NCBI RefSeq assembly: GCF_036053395.1
Contig: NZ_CP107942.1
Location: 8,264,501-8,328,500 of the forward strand
DNA: 64,000 nt
Direction of reading: 5' to 3'
From: Actinoplanes sp. NBC_00393
GTDB lineage: Bacteria > Actinomycetota > Actinomycetes > Mycobacteriales > Micromonosporaceae
Under the pieces are notes generated by a model, which was not told the DNA's origin, made no database searches, and saw nothing but the letters and a program-made list of their open reading frames with translations. Both the position numbers and the translations under genes were made by a program. The number at the start of each line of letters is the position of its first letter. Within the stretch, counting starts at the first letter, position 1. Positions 25,496 to 32,604 of this stretch are shown here, in pieces.

Positions 25496-26185
25496 TCAGC
25501 GGCGGTGGGCGTCGCGGCAGCGGCCACGTTCCGGCAGTTTCGGCCAAACCTCGGTGGCCGCTGTCCGGTCGCACACGCCGCCGCCGGCTTGTTTGGCCTG
25601 GTACATCGCCGCGTCGGCGTGGCGCAGCAGGTCGCGGGGTGTGGCGCCGTCGGTGGTGTAGCCGACGCTGGCGTTGATGCGCCAGTCGGTGCGGTCGGCG
25701 ATCGGGATCGGGGTGCTGGTGATCGCCCGCCAGGCGGCGCGGGCGCAGGCGCGGGTCTGCTCTTCGTCGCCGATAACGAGCAGCGCGAATTCATCGCCGG
25801 ACAGCCGGGCGGCGAGCGTCACCGGTAGGCGCAGGTCGGCCAGGCGCATGCCGACGGCGGTGAGCAGGTCGTTGCCGATCTCGTGGTTGAAGGTGTCGTT
25901 GACGGTCTTGAAGTCGTCCAGGTCGAGCATCACCACTCCGACGCCGATGTCGGTGGTGAGTGCCTGCTCGAGGTGTTCGAGGAAGGCACGCCGGTTGGGT
26001 AGGCCGGTGGTGTCGTCGCGGCGGGCGAGCCGTTCGGCGTTCACGGCACGTCGCTGCTCGGCAGCGATCTGGCGGCGGGCGGCGTCGAGCAGCTCCAGCT
26101 GCCGGTACAGCAGTGCCCCGGTGAGGGCGAAGCCGGCCAGGACACCACCGAGCGCGGTGAAGATCATGGTCCAAAGAGGGGACAA
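25496..26185 (-). CDS. Membrane-anchored diguanylate cyclase (GGDEF)
   Basis: 229 residues from TTG 26185, which has an AAAGGAG box 8 nt upstream (TTG 26206 and ATG 26167 are alternatives). One TM helix lies near the start, then a short coiled-coil stretch. The GGDEF domain begins D-D-T-T-G-L-P-N-R-R-A-F and has the active-site loop S-G-D-E-F, an accepted variant, with metal-binding Asp in V-M-L-D-L-D-D-F. It would make cyclic di-GMP. No RxxD inhibitory site is visible five residues before the loop. A c-di-GMP enzyme among mobile-element cargo could tie transfer or attachment to host signalling. Confidence 0.85.
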   Translation of the reverse strand: MSPLWTMIFTALGGVLAGFALTGALLYRQLELLDAARRQIAAEQRRAVNAERLARRDDTTGLPNRRAFLEHLEQALTTDIGVGVVMLDLDDFKTVNDTFNHEIGNDLLTAVGMRLADLRLPVTLAARLSGDEFALLVIGDEEQTRACARAAWRAITSTPIPIADRTDWRINASVGYTTDGATPRDLLRHADAAMYQAKQAGGGVCDRTAATEVWPKLPERGRCRDAHRR

Positions 26186-26212
26186 TGGGTTGCTCCTTTG
26201 CAGCAAGGAGCA

Positions 26213-26252
26213 CCGGGACGGGCGTGTCTGCCACGACTGACGCCCGTCCCGG
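26213..26252 (-). terminator. Palindrome before GGDEF gene
   Basis: 13-bp perfect arms CCGGGACGGGCGT (26213-26225) and ACGCCCGTCCCGG (26240-26252), 21 nt after the 26273 stop. Confidence 0.65.
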
Positions 26253-26272
26253 GCTGCCTGACGGATCGGGGG

Positions 26273-27082
26273 TCAGTCGGCGGTCGACGCGAGCGTGAAG
26301 GTCGCCGCCTTGCGGTCCTCGACTTTCACGGCCTTGCCGTCTCGTTCGAGGGAGTCGAGGGCGTTGGCGACGGCGCCGTGGCTGGCGCGCGGGTAGCCGG
26401 TGCCCGCGTCGGCCTCATCGATCAGCTTCCGCAGCTCATCGACCTTGTACTCGCTGCCCGAGTTGGCCTGCAGAATGGCCAGCGCGCTGGCCTGCAAGGC
26501 CCCCTTGGGGCGCTTGCGTTTGGCCGGCGGCGCCGTAGCCGTCGTCCTGCTGTTCGCACCGTTCCGGTCGGTATCGGAGTCGGCCGTTGCGGAGCTGGTC
26601 GTGTCGCCGTCGGCGGGAGCAGGCGCAGCGGGGGAGGTAGCCGTCTCGTCGTCGTCGCCGCCGTCGGTGATCTCGCTGGAGTCCGACGTGACCAAGGGCG
26701 GCGCGGCGGCAGCCGGACCGCTGCCCGCCTGCATGGCAGGCTCGATGGCCCCGTCCGCAGTGGGGTCGGCCAGGGCCGTTTCCGCAGGTGGCACGGTGTC
26801 GGCGAACTGGGGCGGTGTCGCGGTGCTGGCCCGGCCGGCGTCGGTCAGCCGCCACAGCGTCTGGCCGGTGTCGTGCCGGAATCGTTCGGCCAGTCCGGCG
26901 TTCTCCCAGGCGCGCAGCTTCGGGTTCACCGTGGAGTAGGCGATCCCGACCTTCTTGGCGATGGCGGCGGGGGTGGCGTCCAGGCCGAGTTCCGCGATCG
27001 CGGCCAGGACGGCGAAGTTGCTGTTCGCCGGTTCGGCCTGGTCGGCCTCACCGGTGTTTCGGTCGCGGAGTTCGTCGGTCAT
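26273..27082 (-). CDS. Protein with two winged-helix domains joined by a disordered linker
   Basis: 269 residues, ATG 27082 with AAGGGAA box. Residues 22-85 form a MarR-like winged helix (A-V-L-A-A-I-A-E-L-G-L-D-A-T-P-A-A-I-A-K-K). A long Ala/Pro/Thr/Asp linker follows, with a basic K-R-K-R-P-K-G patch. A second winged helix (about 200-269: A-L-A-I-L-Q-A-N through F-T-L-A-S-T) closes the protein. Two DNA-binding heads on a flexible tether suggest DNA bridging or an element-wide regulator. Not a named family. Confidence 0.7.
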   Translation of the reverse strand: MTDELRDRNTGEADQAEPANSNFAVLAAIAELGLDATPAAIAKKVGIAYSTVNPKLRAWENAGLAERFRHDTGQTLWRLTDAGRASTATPPQFADTVPPAETALADPTADGAIEPAMQAGSGPAAAAPPLVTSDSSEITDGGDDDETATSPAAPAPADGDTTSSATADSDTDRNGANSRTTATAPPAKRKRPKGALQASALAILQANSGSEYKVDELRKLIDEADAGTGYPRASHGAVANALDSLERDGKAVKVEDRKAATFTLASTAD

Positions 27083-27188
27083 CGCTGTTCCCTTCTGGTC
27101 GGTTGCCTGGTGAGGGGTGCACTGATCCACCCTTCGAAGCACGGATTGATCAAGTCGGATGCGAATCTGATGTCCGGTGCGTCAGGCA

Positions 27189-28040
27189 TCAGGAGTCGCC
27201 CATGGGCAGCCAGGGCCACAGGTACGCGCCGATCGGGTACAGGCCGTCGGGGTCCGGGCCGACGACGTCGTAGCGGCGCAGCCCGCTGGGGCCGTCGGCG
27301 TTCTCGGTGTAGATCTCGATGTGCTCGCCCGCCCACCGCAGGACGGCGTGAAAGCCCGGCTGGTGGGCTCGCGCGCGTTGCAGGTCGTCCACCATGCGGT
27401 CGGCGGTGTCGCGGTCGAAGCGGGCGAGAAGTCCGCCGTGGTTGCTGTAGTGGCCGGCTGCGACCAGTGCCCGGTACAGACCGCTGCCGGTCGCCGGTAC
27501 GCACGCCACGCTCGCCTCGACCCAGGTCGCGGCAGGCGGGTAGAGGTCGCCGCGCTGGTCGCTGACGGCGAGTTGACTCGGACCGATCACCGGACGCCGG
27601 CGGGTGAGGTCCAGGCTGAGCCAATGCGCCCCATCCGCGGCAGCCTGTTGCAGCCACTCGACAAGGTGAAAGGTGCTGCCGGGCAGTCCCCGCACCGGCA
27701 GATAGCCGACCTCCCCGACCGCGGCGGCGACGGTTCCGTACTCCGGGTCGACCCAGGTACGTCCGCGGGCGGCGTGCGTTTTGCCGTCGGCGTCGAACCA
27801 GCCAGGCTGGCCGTTGGAGGTCAGGCGGTCCCCGTCGGAGGTCCCTTCCCAGATCAGGGCGGGCGTCAGCGGGGCTCGGGCAAGGAGTTGAGCGCTGGTG
27901 AGTCCGCAGCTCGGGGTACTGGCGGCGTGCACCGCGAGCGGAACAACGTCGTCGAGGTGGAACCAGAGCCGGCCCGTAGTGCCGGTGCTGGTGGAGTCGT
28001 CGTTCGCCGGCTGGTGGGCGGCTGGGTTTGCTGGTGCCAT
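27189..28040 (-). CDS. WF[RH]L[DE]D-family hypothetical protein (copy 1 of 3)
   Basis: 283 residues, ATG with AAGGAGA box. Shares with the proteins at 30598 and 31557: W-F-H-L-D-D-V-V-P-L-A-V-H-A near the start, P-A-L-I-W, L-T-S-N-G-Q-P-G-W-F-D, H-W-L-S-L-D-L, a R-F-D-R-D-T-A-D-R-M-V-D-D-L helix, and the ending P-D-P-D-G-L-Y-P-I-G-A-Y-L-W-P-W. Soluble; no catalytic motif recognised. Confidence 0.65.
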   Translation of the reverse strand: MAPANPAAHQPANDDSTSTGTTGRLWFHLDDVVPLAVHAASTPSCGLTSAQLLARAPLTPALIWEGTSDGDRLTSNGQPGWFDADGKTHAARGRTWVDPEYGTVAAAVGEVGYLPVRGLPGSTFHLVEWLQQAAADGAHWLSLDLTRRRPVIGPSQLAVSDQRGDLYPPAATWVEASVACVPATGSGLYRALVAAGHYSNHGGLLARFDRDTADRMVDDLQRARAHQPGFHAVLRWAGEHIEIYTENADGPSGLRRYDVVGPDPDGLYPIGAYLWPWLPMGDS

Positions 28041-28070
28041 GTCGGTTCTCCTTCACGAAGGTGTGCGGGA

Positions 28071-28104
28071 GTTCCGGGCACGGCCGTGCGGCCGCGCCCG
28101 GAAC
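28071..28104 (-). terminator. Palindrome before 28040 gene
   Basis: 9-bp arms GTTCCGGGC / GCCCGGAAC around an inner ACGGCCGT palindrome. The loop sequence resembles the 29200-29229 palindrome. Confidence 0.55.
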
Positions 28105-28227
28105 TTGGGGGAGGTGGCGCGCGGTGGCGCGCCAGGCCGGGCGTCGGCCGTAGCGAGGGGGAACGGATCAGAGGGGTGTCGGGGATGACGGGCCGCGGAG
28201 GCTCGTCGCCCGGCTCGCCGGTGCTGG

Positions 28228-28578
28228 TTAGGGCTGCGTGGTGCGGTCGCGGAAGGCGATCTTCACCTGGTTCGGGATGGCGCCCCGCGTTTTGTACTCC
28301 GGCAGGTCGAGGCCGGCCTGGTGCTCACGCCACCACCGCCGGATGCCGGTGTCGGCCTTCGTGCCCGGTGCCGCCTGGCCGGTTCTTGCGGCGGAGTTCT
28401 TCGGCAGCCGTCGGCCGGCGGCGACGAACGGGCGCAACGCGGCGCGCAGCCGCTCGAGGTTGTCCTCGTTGAGGTCGATCTCGTACTCGGTGCCTTCGAG
28501 GGCGAACCGGTAGGTGCCGACCCCGTCGGTGGTCCGGTCGAAGTCGTCTTCGACGATGCGTTGGATACGGGTAGCCAC
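28228..28578 (-). CDS. Lsr2-like nucleoid-associated protein
   Basis: 116 residues, GTG with AAGGAG box. The N-terminal half (E-D-D-F-D, Y-R-F-A-L-E-G-T-E-Y-E-I-D-L-N) follows the Lsr2 dimerisation domain. The C-terminal half has I-R-R-W-W-R-E-H and R-G-A-I-P-N-Q-V, matching the IRxWAxxxG...GRIP DNA-binding pattern with G-A replacing the RGR hook tip. Lsr2 silences AT-rich foreign DNA in actinobacteria; element-borne copies are common and may mask the element or counter host Lsr2. Coupled to the sigma factor gene. Confidence 0.75.
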   Translation of the reverse strand: MATRIQRIVEDDFDRTTDGVGTYRFALEGTEYEIDLNEDNLERLRAALRPFVAAGRRLPKNSAARTGQAAPGTKADTGIRRWWREHQAGLDLPEYKTRGAIPNQVKIAFRDRTTQP

Positions 28579-28591
28579 TCTCTTCTTCTCC

Positions 28592-29173
28592 TTACGGTTG
28601 TTGGTGGTGGGCCGCGGCAGCGGGCCGTGAGGTGTAGGCGGCGTGCAGGCGGCGCAGCCCTTCGCGTTCGAGCCAGGTCACCGCGCTGACGCTGCGCCGC
28701 ATCAGCCGGGCGGCGTGGTCGCGCGGGTAGCCGTCGAGGTAGCGCAGCTGCACCGCCGTGCGCTGGGCCGGGGTGAGCCGGGCGAGGGCGTGGCGAAAGC
28801 CGGGCCGGCGCAGCAGGTCGGCGGTCACCGCGGGTTGCCGGTCGGCGGTGCGGTCCTCGTAGACGGTGTAGGCGGCGCGCAGGTAGCGCCGCTGCGACCA
28901 GGACTGCGCGGTCACCGCGCGGGCGGCCAGCCGCAGCATGGAGCCGATCAGGTCGGCGCTGATGCGGGTCGGCTCGGCCAGCGCGGTGCAGAACGCGTCC
29001 TGGACCACGTCGTCGACCAGGTCGCGGTCGCGCAGCCGGGCGGCGACGTAGCGGGTCAACCGATCCACGGTGCGCTGGTACAGCTCGGCGAACGCGGCGC
29101 TGTCGCCCGCGTGCAAGCGGGCCAGCAGCGCGGGATCCGCCTCGACCGGCGGGCGGTGCAGGGTGGTTGTCAT
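28592..29173 (-). CDS. ECF-type RNA polymerase sigma factor
   Basis: 193 residues from ATG 29173. Region 2: A-F-A-E-L-Y-Q-R-T-V-D-R-L with D-L-V-D-D-V-V-Q-D-A-F. Region 4: L-A-R-L-T-P-A-Q-R-T-A-V-Q-L-R-Y-L-D-G-Y, then a helix-turn-helix A-A-R-L-M-R-R-S-V-S-A-V-T-W-L. Length fits ECF factors. No anti-sigma gene next to it; its stop overlaps the ribosome site of the Lsr2-like gene. Could direct transcription of element genes. Confidence 0.8.
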   Translation of the reverse strand: MTTTLHRPPVEADPALLARLHAGDSAAFAELYQRTVDRLTRYVAARLRDRDLVDDVVQDAFCTALAEPTRISADLIGSMLRLAARAVTAQSWSQRRYLRAAYTVYEDRTADRQPAVTADLLRRPGFRHALARLTPAQRTAVQLRYLDGYPRDHAARLMRRSVSAVTWLEREGLRRLHAAYTSRPAAAAHHQQP

Positions 29174-29199
29174 CGGGTTCCTTCCGTGGTGACGGGGAA

Positions 29200-29229
29200 C
29201 CCGGGCACGGCCGTACGGCCGTGCCCGGG
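29200..29229 (-). terminator. 30-bp perfect palindrome before sigma factor gene
   Basis: Arms CCCGGGCACGGCCGT and ACGGCCGTGCCCGGG abut with no loop (29200-29214 / 29215-29229), 27 nt upstream of the sigma factor ATG. Without a loop it may be an operator rather than a terminator. Confidence 0.6.
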
Positions 29230-29379
29230 GTGCGCGGATTCGCGCGGGGTGGCCGGGCAACGGCCAGGTCGTGCGGGATAAGCCGATCGTGCGGGTCAGA
29301 CGATGATCGGTGCGGCTACCTCATCCGCCACGGCAGGCGGCGCCGCGGGTTACGGCGAACGGCTGGGAGCCGTTCGCGG

Positions 29380-29979
29380 TCAGTGGCGGTTGGTGAGCAG
29401 GTGAGCGGGGCGGTCGGTGACATCGATCCAACGGTTCTCGCCGGCGTCCCAGATCTGCCACCAGCCGAGGGCGGGCGGGGTGAGCTCCGGATCGGCGAGC
29501 AGGTGTGCGCGCAGCCGATCGCGGTCGGCGGCCCACGCGGGCCCGGTCTCGGTGGTGGCGGTCTGAGAGGGCCAGCTCATCGGGCCGTCGCCGAACTCGT
29601 GGTCCTCGAGCAGGCGCAGCGGGGTGTTGCCGCGTGTGGCGGCGCGGGTGATCGCGCGGCTGGTCTGGTATTCGGTGACCAGGTCGCCGAGCAGCAGCTC
29701 CACGTCGCAGACGACGCCGCGCGCGTCGGTGCAGCGGGCGGCGAACGCCTCCAGGGCGTCGCGCTGCTCCCGCATGCCGCCGGCAGTGTTCGGATAGAAG
29801 ATGTCGGGACCACCTCGGCCGTCGTTCTCGACCGTGCCGATGATCTTCCTGTTCAGCCGTAGGGTGGCGGTGAAGGCGACACCGTCGTGGGTCTGGTGCT
29901 CCTTGTAGGAGGTCACCGTGTAGCTGGCGTCGGGAACGGTGAGGCCGCTGTGCGGCAGGTGGATCGATGCGGTTTGCAC
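29380..29979 (-). CDS. Hypothetical protein with V-E-N-D-G-x-G-G module
   Basis: 199 residues, GTG 29979 with AAGGAGA box. A-T-L-R-L-N-R-K-I-I-G-T-V-E-N-D-G-R-G-G-P and the W-W-Q-I-W-D ending match blocks of the 14662 protein and the C-terminal half of the 10493 protein. Third representative of this module in the element. Function unknown. Confidence 0.62.
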   Translation of the reverse strand: MQTASIHLPHSGLTVPDASYTVTSYKEHQTHDGVAFTATLRLNRKIIGTVENDGRGGPDIFYPNTAGGMREQRDALEAFAARCTDARGVVCDVELLLGDLVTEYQTSRAITRAATRGNTPLRLLEDHEFGDGPMSWPSQTATTETGPAWAADRDRLRAHLLADPELTPPALGWWQIWDAGENRWIDVTDRPAHLLTNRH

Positions 29980-30062
29980 GGTGGGGTGCTCTCCTTCTTC
30001 GTGGTTGGTTGTGGCTGCGGTCTGCCCGGTGGCTGCGGGCAGCCTCAGCGTCTGGAGCCGGG

Positions 30063-30596
30063 TCAGCTGCTGGCCCAGCCGAAGAACAGCCAGCCGTCGG
30101 GCTGGGTTTGCGCGGCGAGCGCCGCCGGGCCGCGCTGCACGGTCAGTCGGGCGGAGCCGGTCGGCGGCGTGCCGTGTCCGGCCGAGGAGGTCCACCGGGC
30201 GGTGGCGACGGTGTCGTCGGCGCCGAGCACGTTGCGCTCACGGCAGATCCGGACGACTGTGTCGAGGTCGGCGCCCTGCAGGGTGACGCCGCGTCCGGGT
30301 TGCGGCAGCTGCGGCACCTCGATGGCGCGGGTCTCGGCCTTGACGGGGATCGCTCCGGCAGGTCCCCACTTATCGCTGATGCGCGGATCGTCACGGTCGA
30401 TGAGGCCACTGGCGAGGGCCGTCGCGTCGGCTTCGGTCATCGGCTGCCGGGTGATGATGACGTAGTCGTCTTTCTCCGCGAGGGTGCCGGAGTAGCCGCC
30501 GTGGCCGTGCTCGTGCAAGGCCTGGTCCCGCGCGGCCCGGAACGCGTCCTGCGGGTCGGCACCGTCGGCGTACTGGTCGAAGGTCATGGCGCCCAT
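30063..30596 (-). CDS. Conserved hypothetical protein of phages/plasmids
   Basis: 177 residues. ATG 30596 is chosen for its AGGAGG box 8 nt upstream (an in-frame GTG lies at 30605). D-A-F-R-A-A-R-D-Q-A, H-G-H-G-G-Y-S-G-T-L-A-E-K-D and R-I-S-D-K-W-G-P-A-G-A-I-P-V form a pattern I know from uncharacterised actinobacterial phage and plasmid proteins. The C-terminal part ends D-G-W-L-F-F-G-W. No enzymatic motif. Confidence 0.65.
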   Translation of the reverse strand: MGAMTFDQYADGADPQDAFRAARDQALHEHGHGGYSGTLAEKDDYVIITRQPMTEADATALASGLIDRDDPRISDKWGPAGAIPVKAETRAIEVPQLPQPGRGVTLQGADLDTVVRICRERNVLGADDTVATARWTSSAGHGTPPTGSARLTVQRGPAALAAQTQPDGWLFFGWASS

Positions 30597-30597
30597 G

Positions 30598-31431
30598 TCA
30601 GACACCTCCTGTCGCCGGTTCGGTGGCGTATCGCCACGGCCACACGTAGGCGCCGAGCGGGTAGCGGCTGTCGCTGTCGGGGGTGAGGTGGTCGGTGGTG
30701 CGGTGCGGCTGCACGTGGCCGGGGTCGAGCCGGTACACGGTCAGGACGTCGCCGTCGAAGCCCAGTCCCGGGTGAGCCGTGCCGGCCGAAACGGTGACGG
30801 ACGGCCTCGGAGCGGCGTGCTGGACCCGCAGGTCGTCGGCGATCTGTTCGACGGTGTCGCGGGTGAAGCGGACGATCAGGTCACCGCCGTTGGTGGTGTG
30901 GTCGGCGACCAGGCCCCAGTAGGTGCGATCGCCGACCTGCGGGCAGGTCACCGGGCCGGGCTGCCAGACGGTGCCGTCCGGGACGAGGTCGTCGCGGTCG
31001 GACATCACGTGCACCCGGTAGGCGTCCATCAGGTGCCGGTCGGCGGGGTCGATGTCGAGGGTGACCCAGCCTTTCCCGCAGCTCAGGTTGGAACGCAGCA
31101 GGCTGATGACCGGGCCGGGTGTTCCGGAGCCGCTGGTCAGCGGCAGGTAGGCGGTGGTGTAGCCGTCGCGGCCGGCGGGCCGGTAGCGGCCGTGCGGGTC
31201 GCGCCAGCCGTGTGCCTCGGCGGTGTGCGGGGTGCCGTTGCGGCCGTACCAGGTCGGCAGGCCGGTGGAGGTGAGCAGGTCGAGTGAGGCGGTGCTCGTC
31301 CAGATCAGTGCCGGCCGGGCCGGGCCGAGGTCGCCGGGGATGCCGGTGGCGGGTTCGTGGCTGAGGCAGTGCATGGCGTGCTCGGCCAGCGGTAGGACGT
31401 CGTCGAGCCGGAACCACAGTCGTCGAGTCAT
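30598..31431 (-). CDS. WF[RH]L[DE]D-family hypothetical protein (copy 2 of 3)
   Basis: 277 residues, ATG 31431. R-L-W-F-R-L-D-D-V-L-P-L-A-E-H-A, P-A-L-I-W-T-S-T, S-T-G-L-P-T-W-Y, G-W-V-T-L-D-I-D, R-F-T-R-D-T-V-E-Q-I-A-D-D-L, F-D-G-D-V-L-T-V-Y, and R-Y-P-L-G-A-Y-V-W-P-W. The F-D-G-D-x-L block is also in the 10493 and 15201 proteins, linking two families. The next gene starts 1 nt after its stop. Confidence 0.65.
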   Translation of the reverse strand: MTRRLWFRLDDVLPLAEHAMHCLSHEPATGIPGDLGPARPALIWTSTASLDLLTSTGLPTWYGRNGTPHTAEAHGWRDPHGRYRPAGRDGYTTAYLPLTSGSGTPGPVISLLRSNLSCGKGWVTLDIDPADRHLMDAYRVHVMSDRDDLVPDGTVWQPGPVTCPQVGDRTYWGLVADHTTNGGDLIVRFTRDTVEQIADDLRVQHAAPRPSVTVSAGTAHPGLGFDGDVLTVYRLDPGHVQPHRTTDHLTPDSDSRYPLGAYVWPWRYATEPATGGV

Positions 31432-31556
31432 GGGGATCAGGACCTCCAGTGGTGGTGATGGGGCGGGAACGGAACATGGCGCCCCGGCCAGGCCGGACCA
31501 GGACGGGGTGCTTCTCTTGGTCGCCGGGTGAGCGGCGGCGGTGGCCGGTGTGGTGG

Positions 31557-32429
31557 TCACGGCTGAGTGGCCCGGTGGCGGGCTGTGGGAAGCGGCCTGC
31601 GCGCCAGGGTCAGGAGTCGGCGCCCGAAAGCGGCCAGAGCCGAGGGCTGGGCGGTGGTCTCCCACGCCCACTGGTAGGCGCCGAGGGCGAAGTAGCCGCT
31701 CGAGTCGGGGCTCAGCCGGTCGACCTGCCGCCAGGTCCAGTTGCCGTCGTAGGTCGTTTCCTCGAGGACGGTGAGGACGTCGCCGTGCAGCCGCAGGATG
31801 GGATACGCGCCGGGCATCGCGTCGATGGCGCGCAACTGGTCGAGGTCGGCGGCGATGCGGGCGACGGTGGCCCGGGTGAAGCGCGGCAGGGCGTGCCCGG
31901 CGGTGGTGGTGTAGCCGTCGGGAATCTGTGCGGGGTAGTCGACGCTGCCGGTTTCCGCGCAGGTGACCATGGCGGGCCGCCATCGGCAGGTGGCCGGCAC
32001 GATGCTGTCGCGGCCGGTGGCGGTACGGATCGCGTAGGGGCTGATCAGGTGCTGGTCGCGGGCATCGATGTGGATGCTGATCCAGCTGTCGCCGGTGTTG
32101 CGGGCGGTGCTGATCAGGTGCGTGACCTGCCCGGTCAGCGGCAGGAAGGCGTGCACGTAGTCGCTGAGGTGCACGTGGCTGGTGCGTCCGGTCGGTGCAT
32201 GCCGCCAGGCGGTGGCGAAGGCGACGTGCTGACTGCCGTCGTTGTCGTACCAGGCGGGGTTGCCGTTGGAGCGCAGCGTGGCGACCTCGCGGGTGCTGGA
32301 GAAGATCAGTGCCGGGCCGTTGTTGGCACCGGCGAGGGCCTCGGCGCGGGTGGTGGTGTGCAGTTCGCAGCCGAGCGCGTGGGCGGCCAGCGGTGCGACG
32401 TCCTCGAGTCGGAACCAGTAGCGGGGCAT
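31557..32429 (-). CDS. WF[RH]L[DE]D-family hypothetical protein (copy 3 of 3)
   Basis: 290 residues, ATG with AGGGAGG box. R-Y-W-F-R-L-E-D-V-A-P-L-A-A-H-A, P-A-L-I-F-S-S-T, S-N-G-N-P-A-W-Y-D, S-W-I-S-I-H-I-D, R-F-T-R-A-T-V-A-R-I-A-A-D-L, H-G-D-V-L-T-V and Y-F-A-L-G-A-Y-Q-W-A-W. A basic tail of about 25 residues is added. Role unknown. Confidence 0.65.
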   Translation of the reverse strand: MPRYWFRLEDVAPLAAHALGCELHTTTRAEALAGANNGPALIFSSTREVATLRSNGNPAWYDNDGSQHVAFATAWRHAPTGRTSHVHLSDYVHAFLPLTGQVTHLISTARNTGDSWISIHIDARDQHLISPYAIRTATGRDSIVPATCRWRPAMVTCAETGSVDYPAQIPDGYTTTAGHALPRFTRATVARIAADLDQLRAIDAMPGAYPILRLHGDVLTVLEETTYDGNWTWRQVDRLSPDSSGYFALGAYQWAWETTAQPSALAAFGRRLLTLARRPLPTARHRATQP

Positions 32430-32465
32430 GGTGCCTCCCTTGGCGGAGATGGCGGACAAACAGCG

Positions 32466-32492
32466 GGCCGGCCGCACCGAAGGCGGCCGGCC
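32466..32492 (-). terminator. Hairpin after flavoprotein gene
   Basis: 10-bp perfect arms GGCCGGCCGC / GCGGCCGGCC with a 7-nt loop, in the gap between 32605 and 32429. Confidence 0.6.
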
Positions 32493-32604
32493 GGTGAGGT
32501 TTCGAAGGCGGGTGGTCAGCAGCCCACCCGTAAGCCGCCGCGAGCTGGCAGATGCGAGCGCAGCGGGACTGTCGAACGGCGCGCGAGTGCGCGGCGGTGT
32601 CGTT

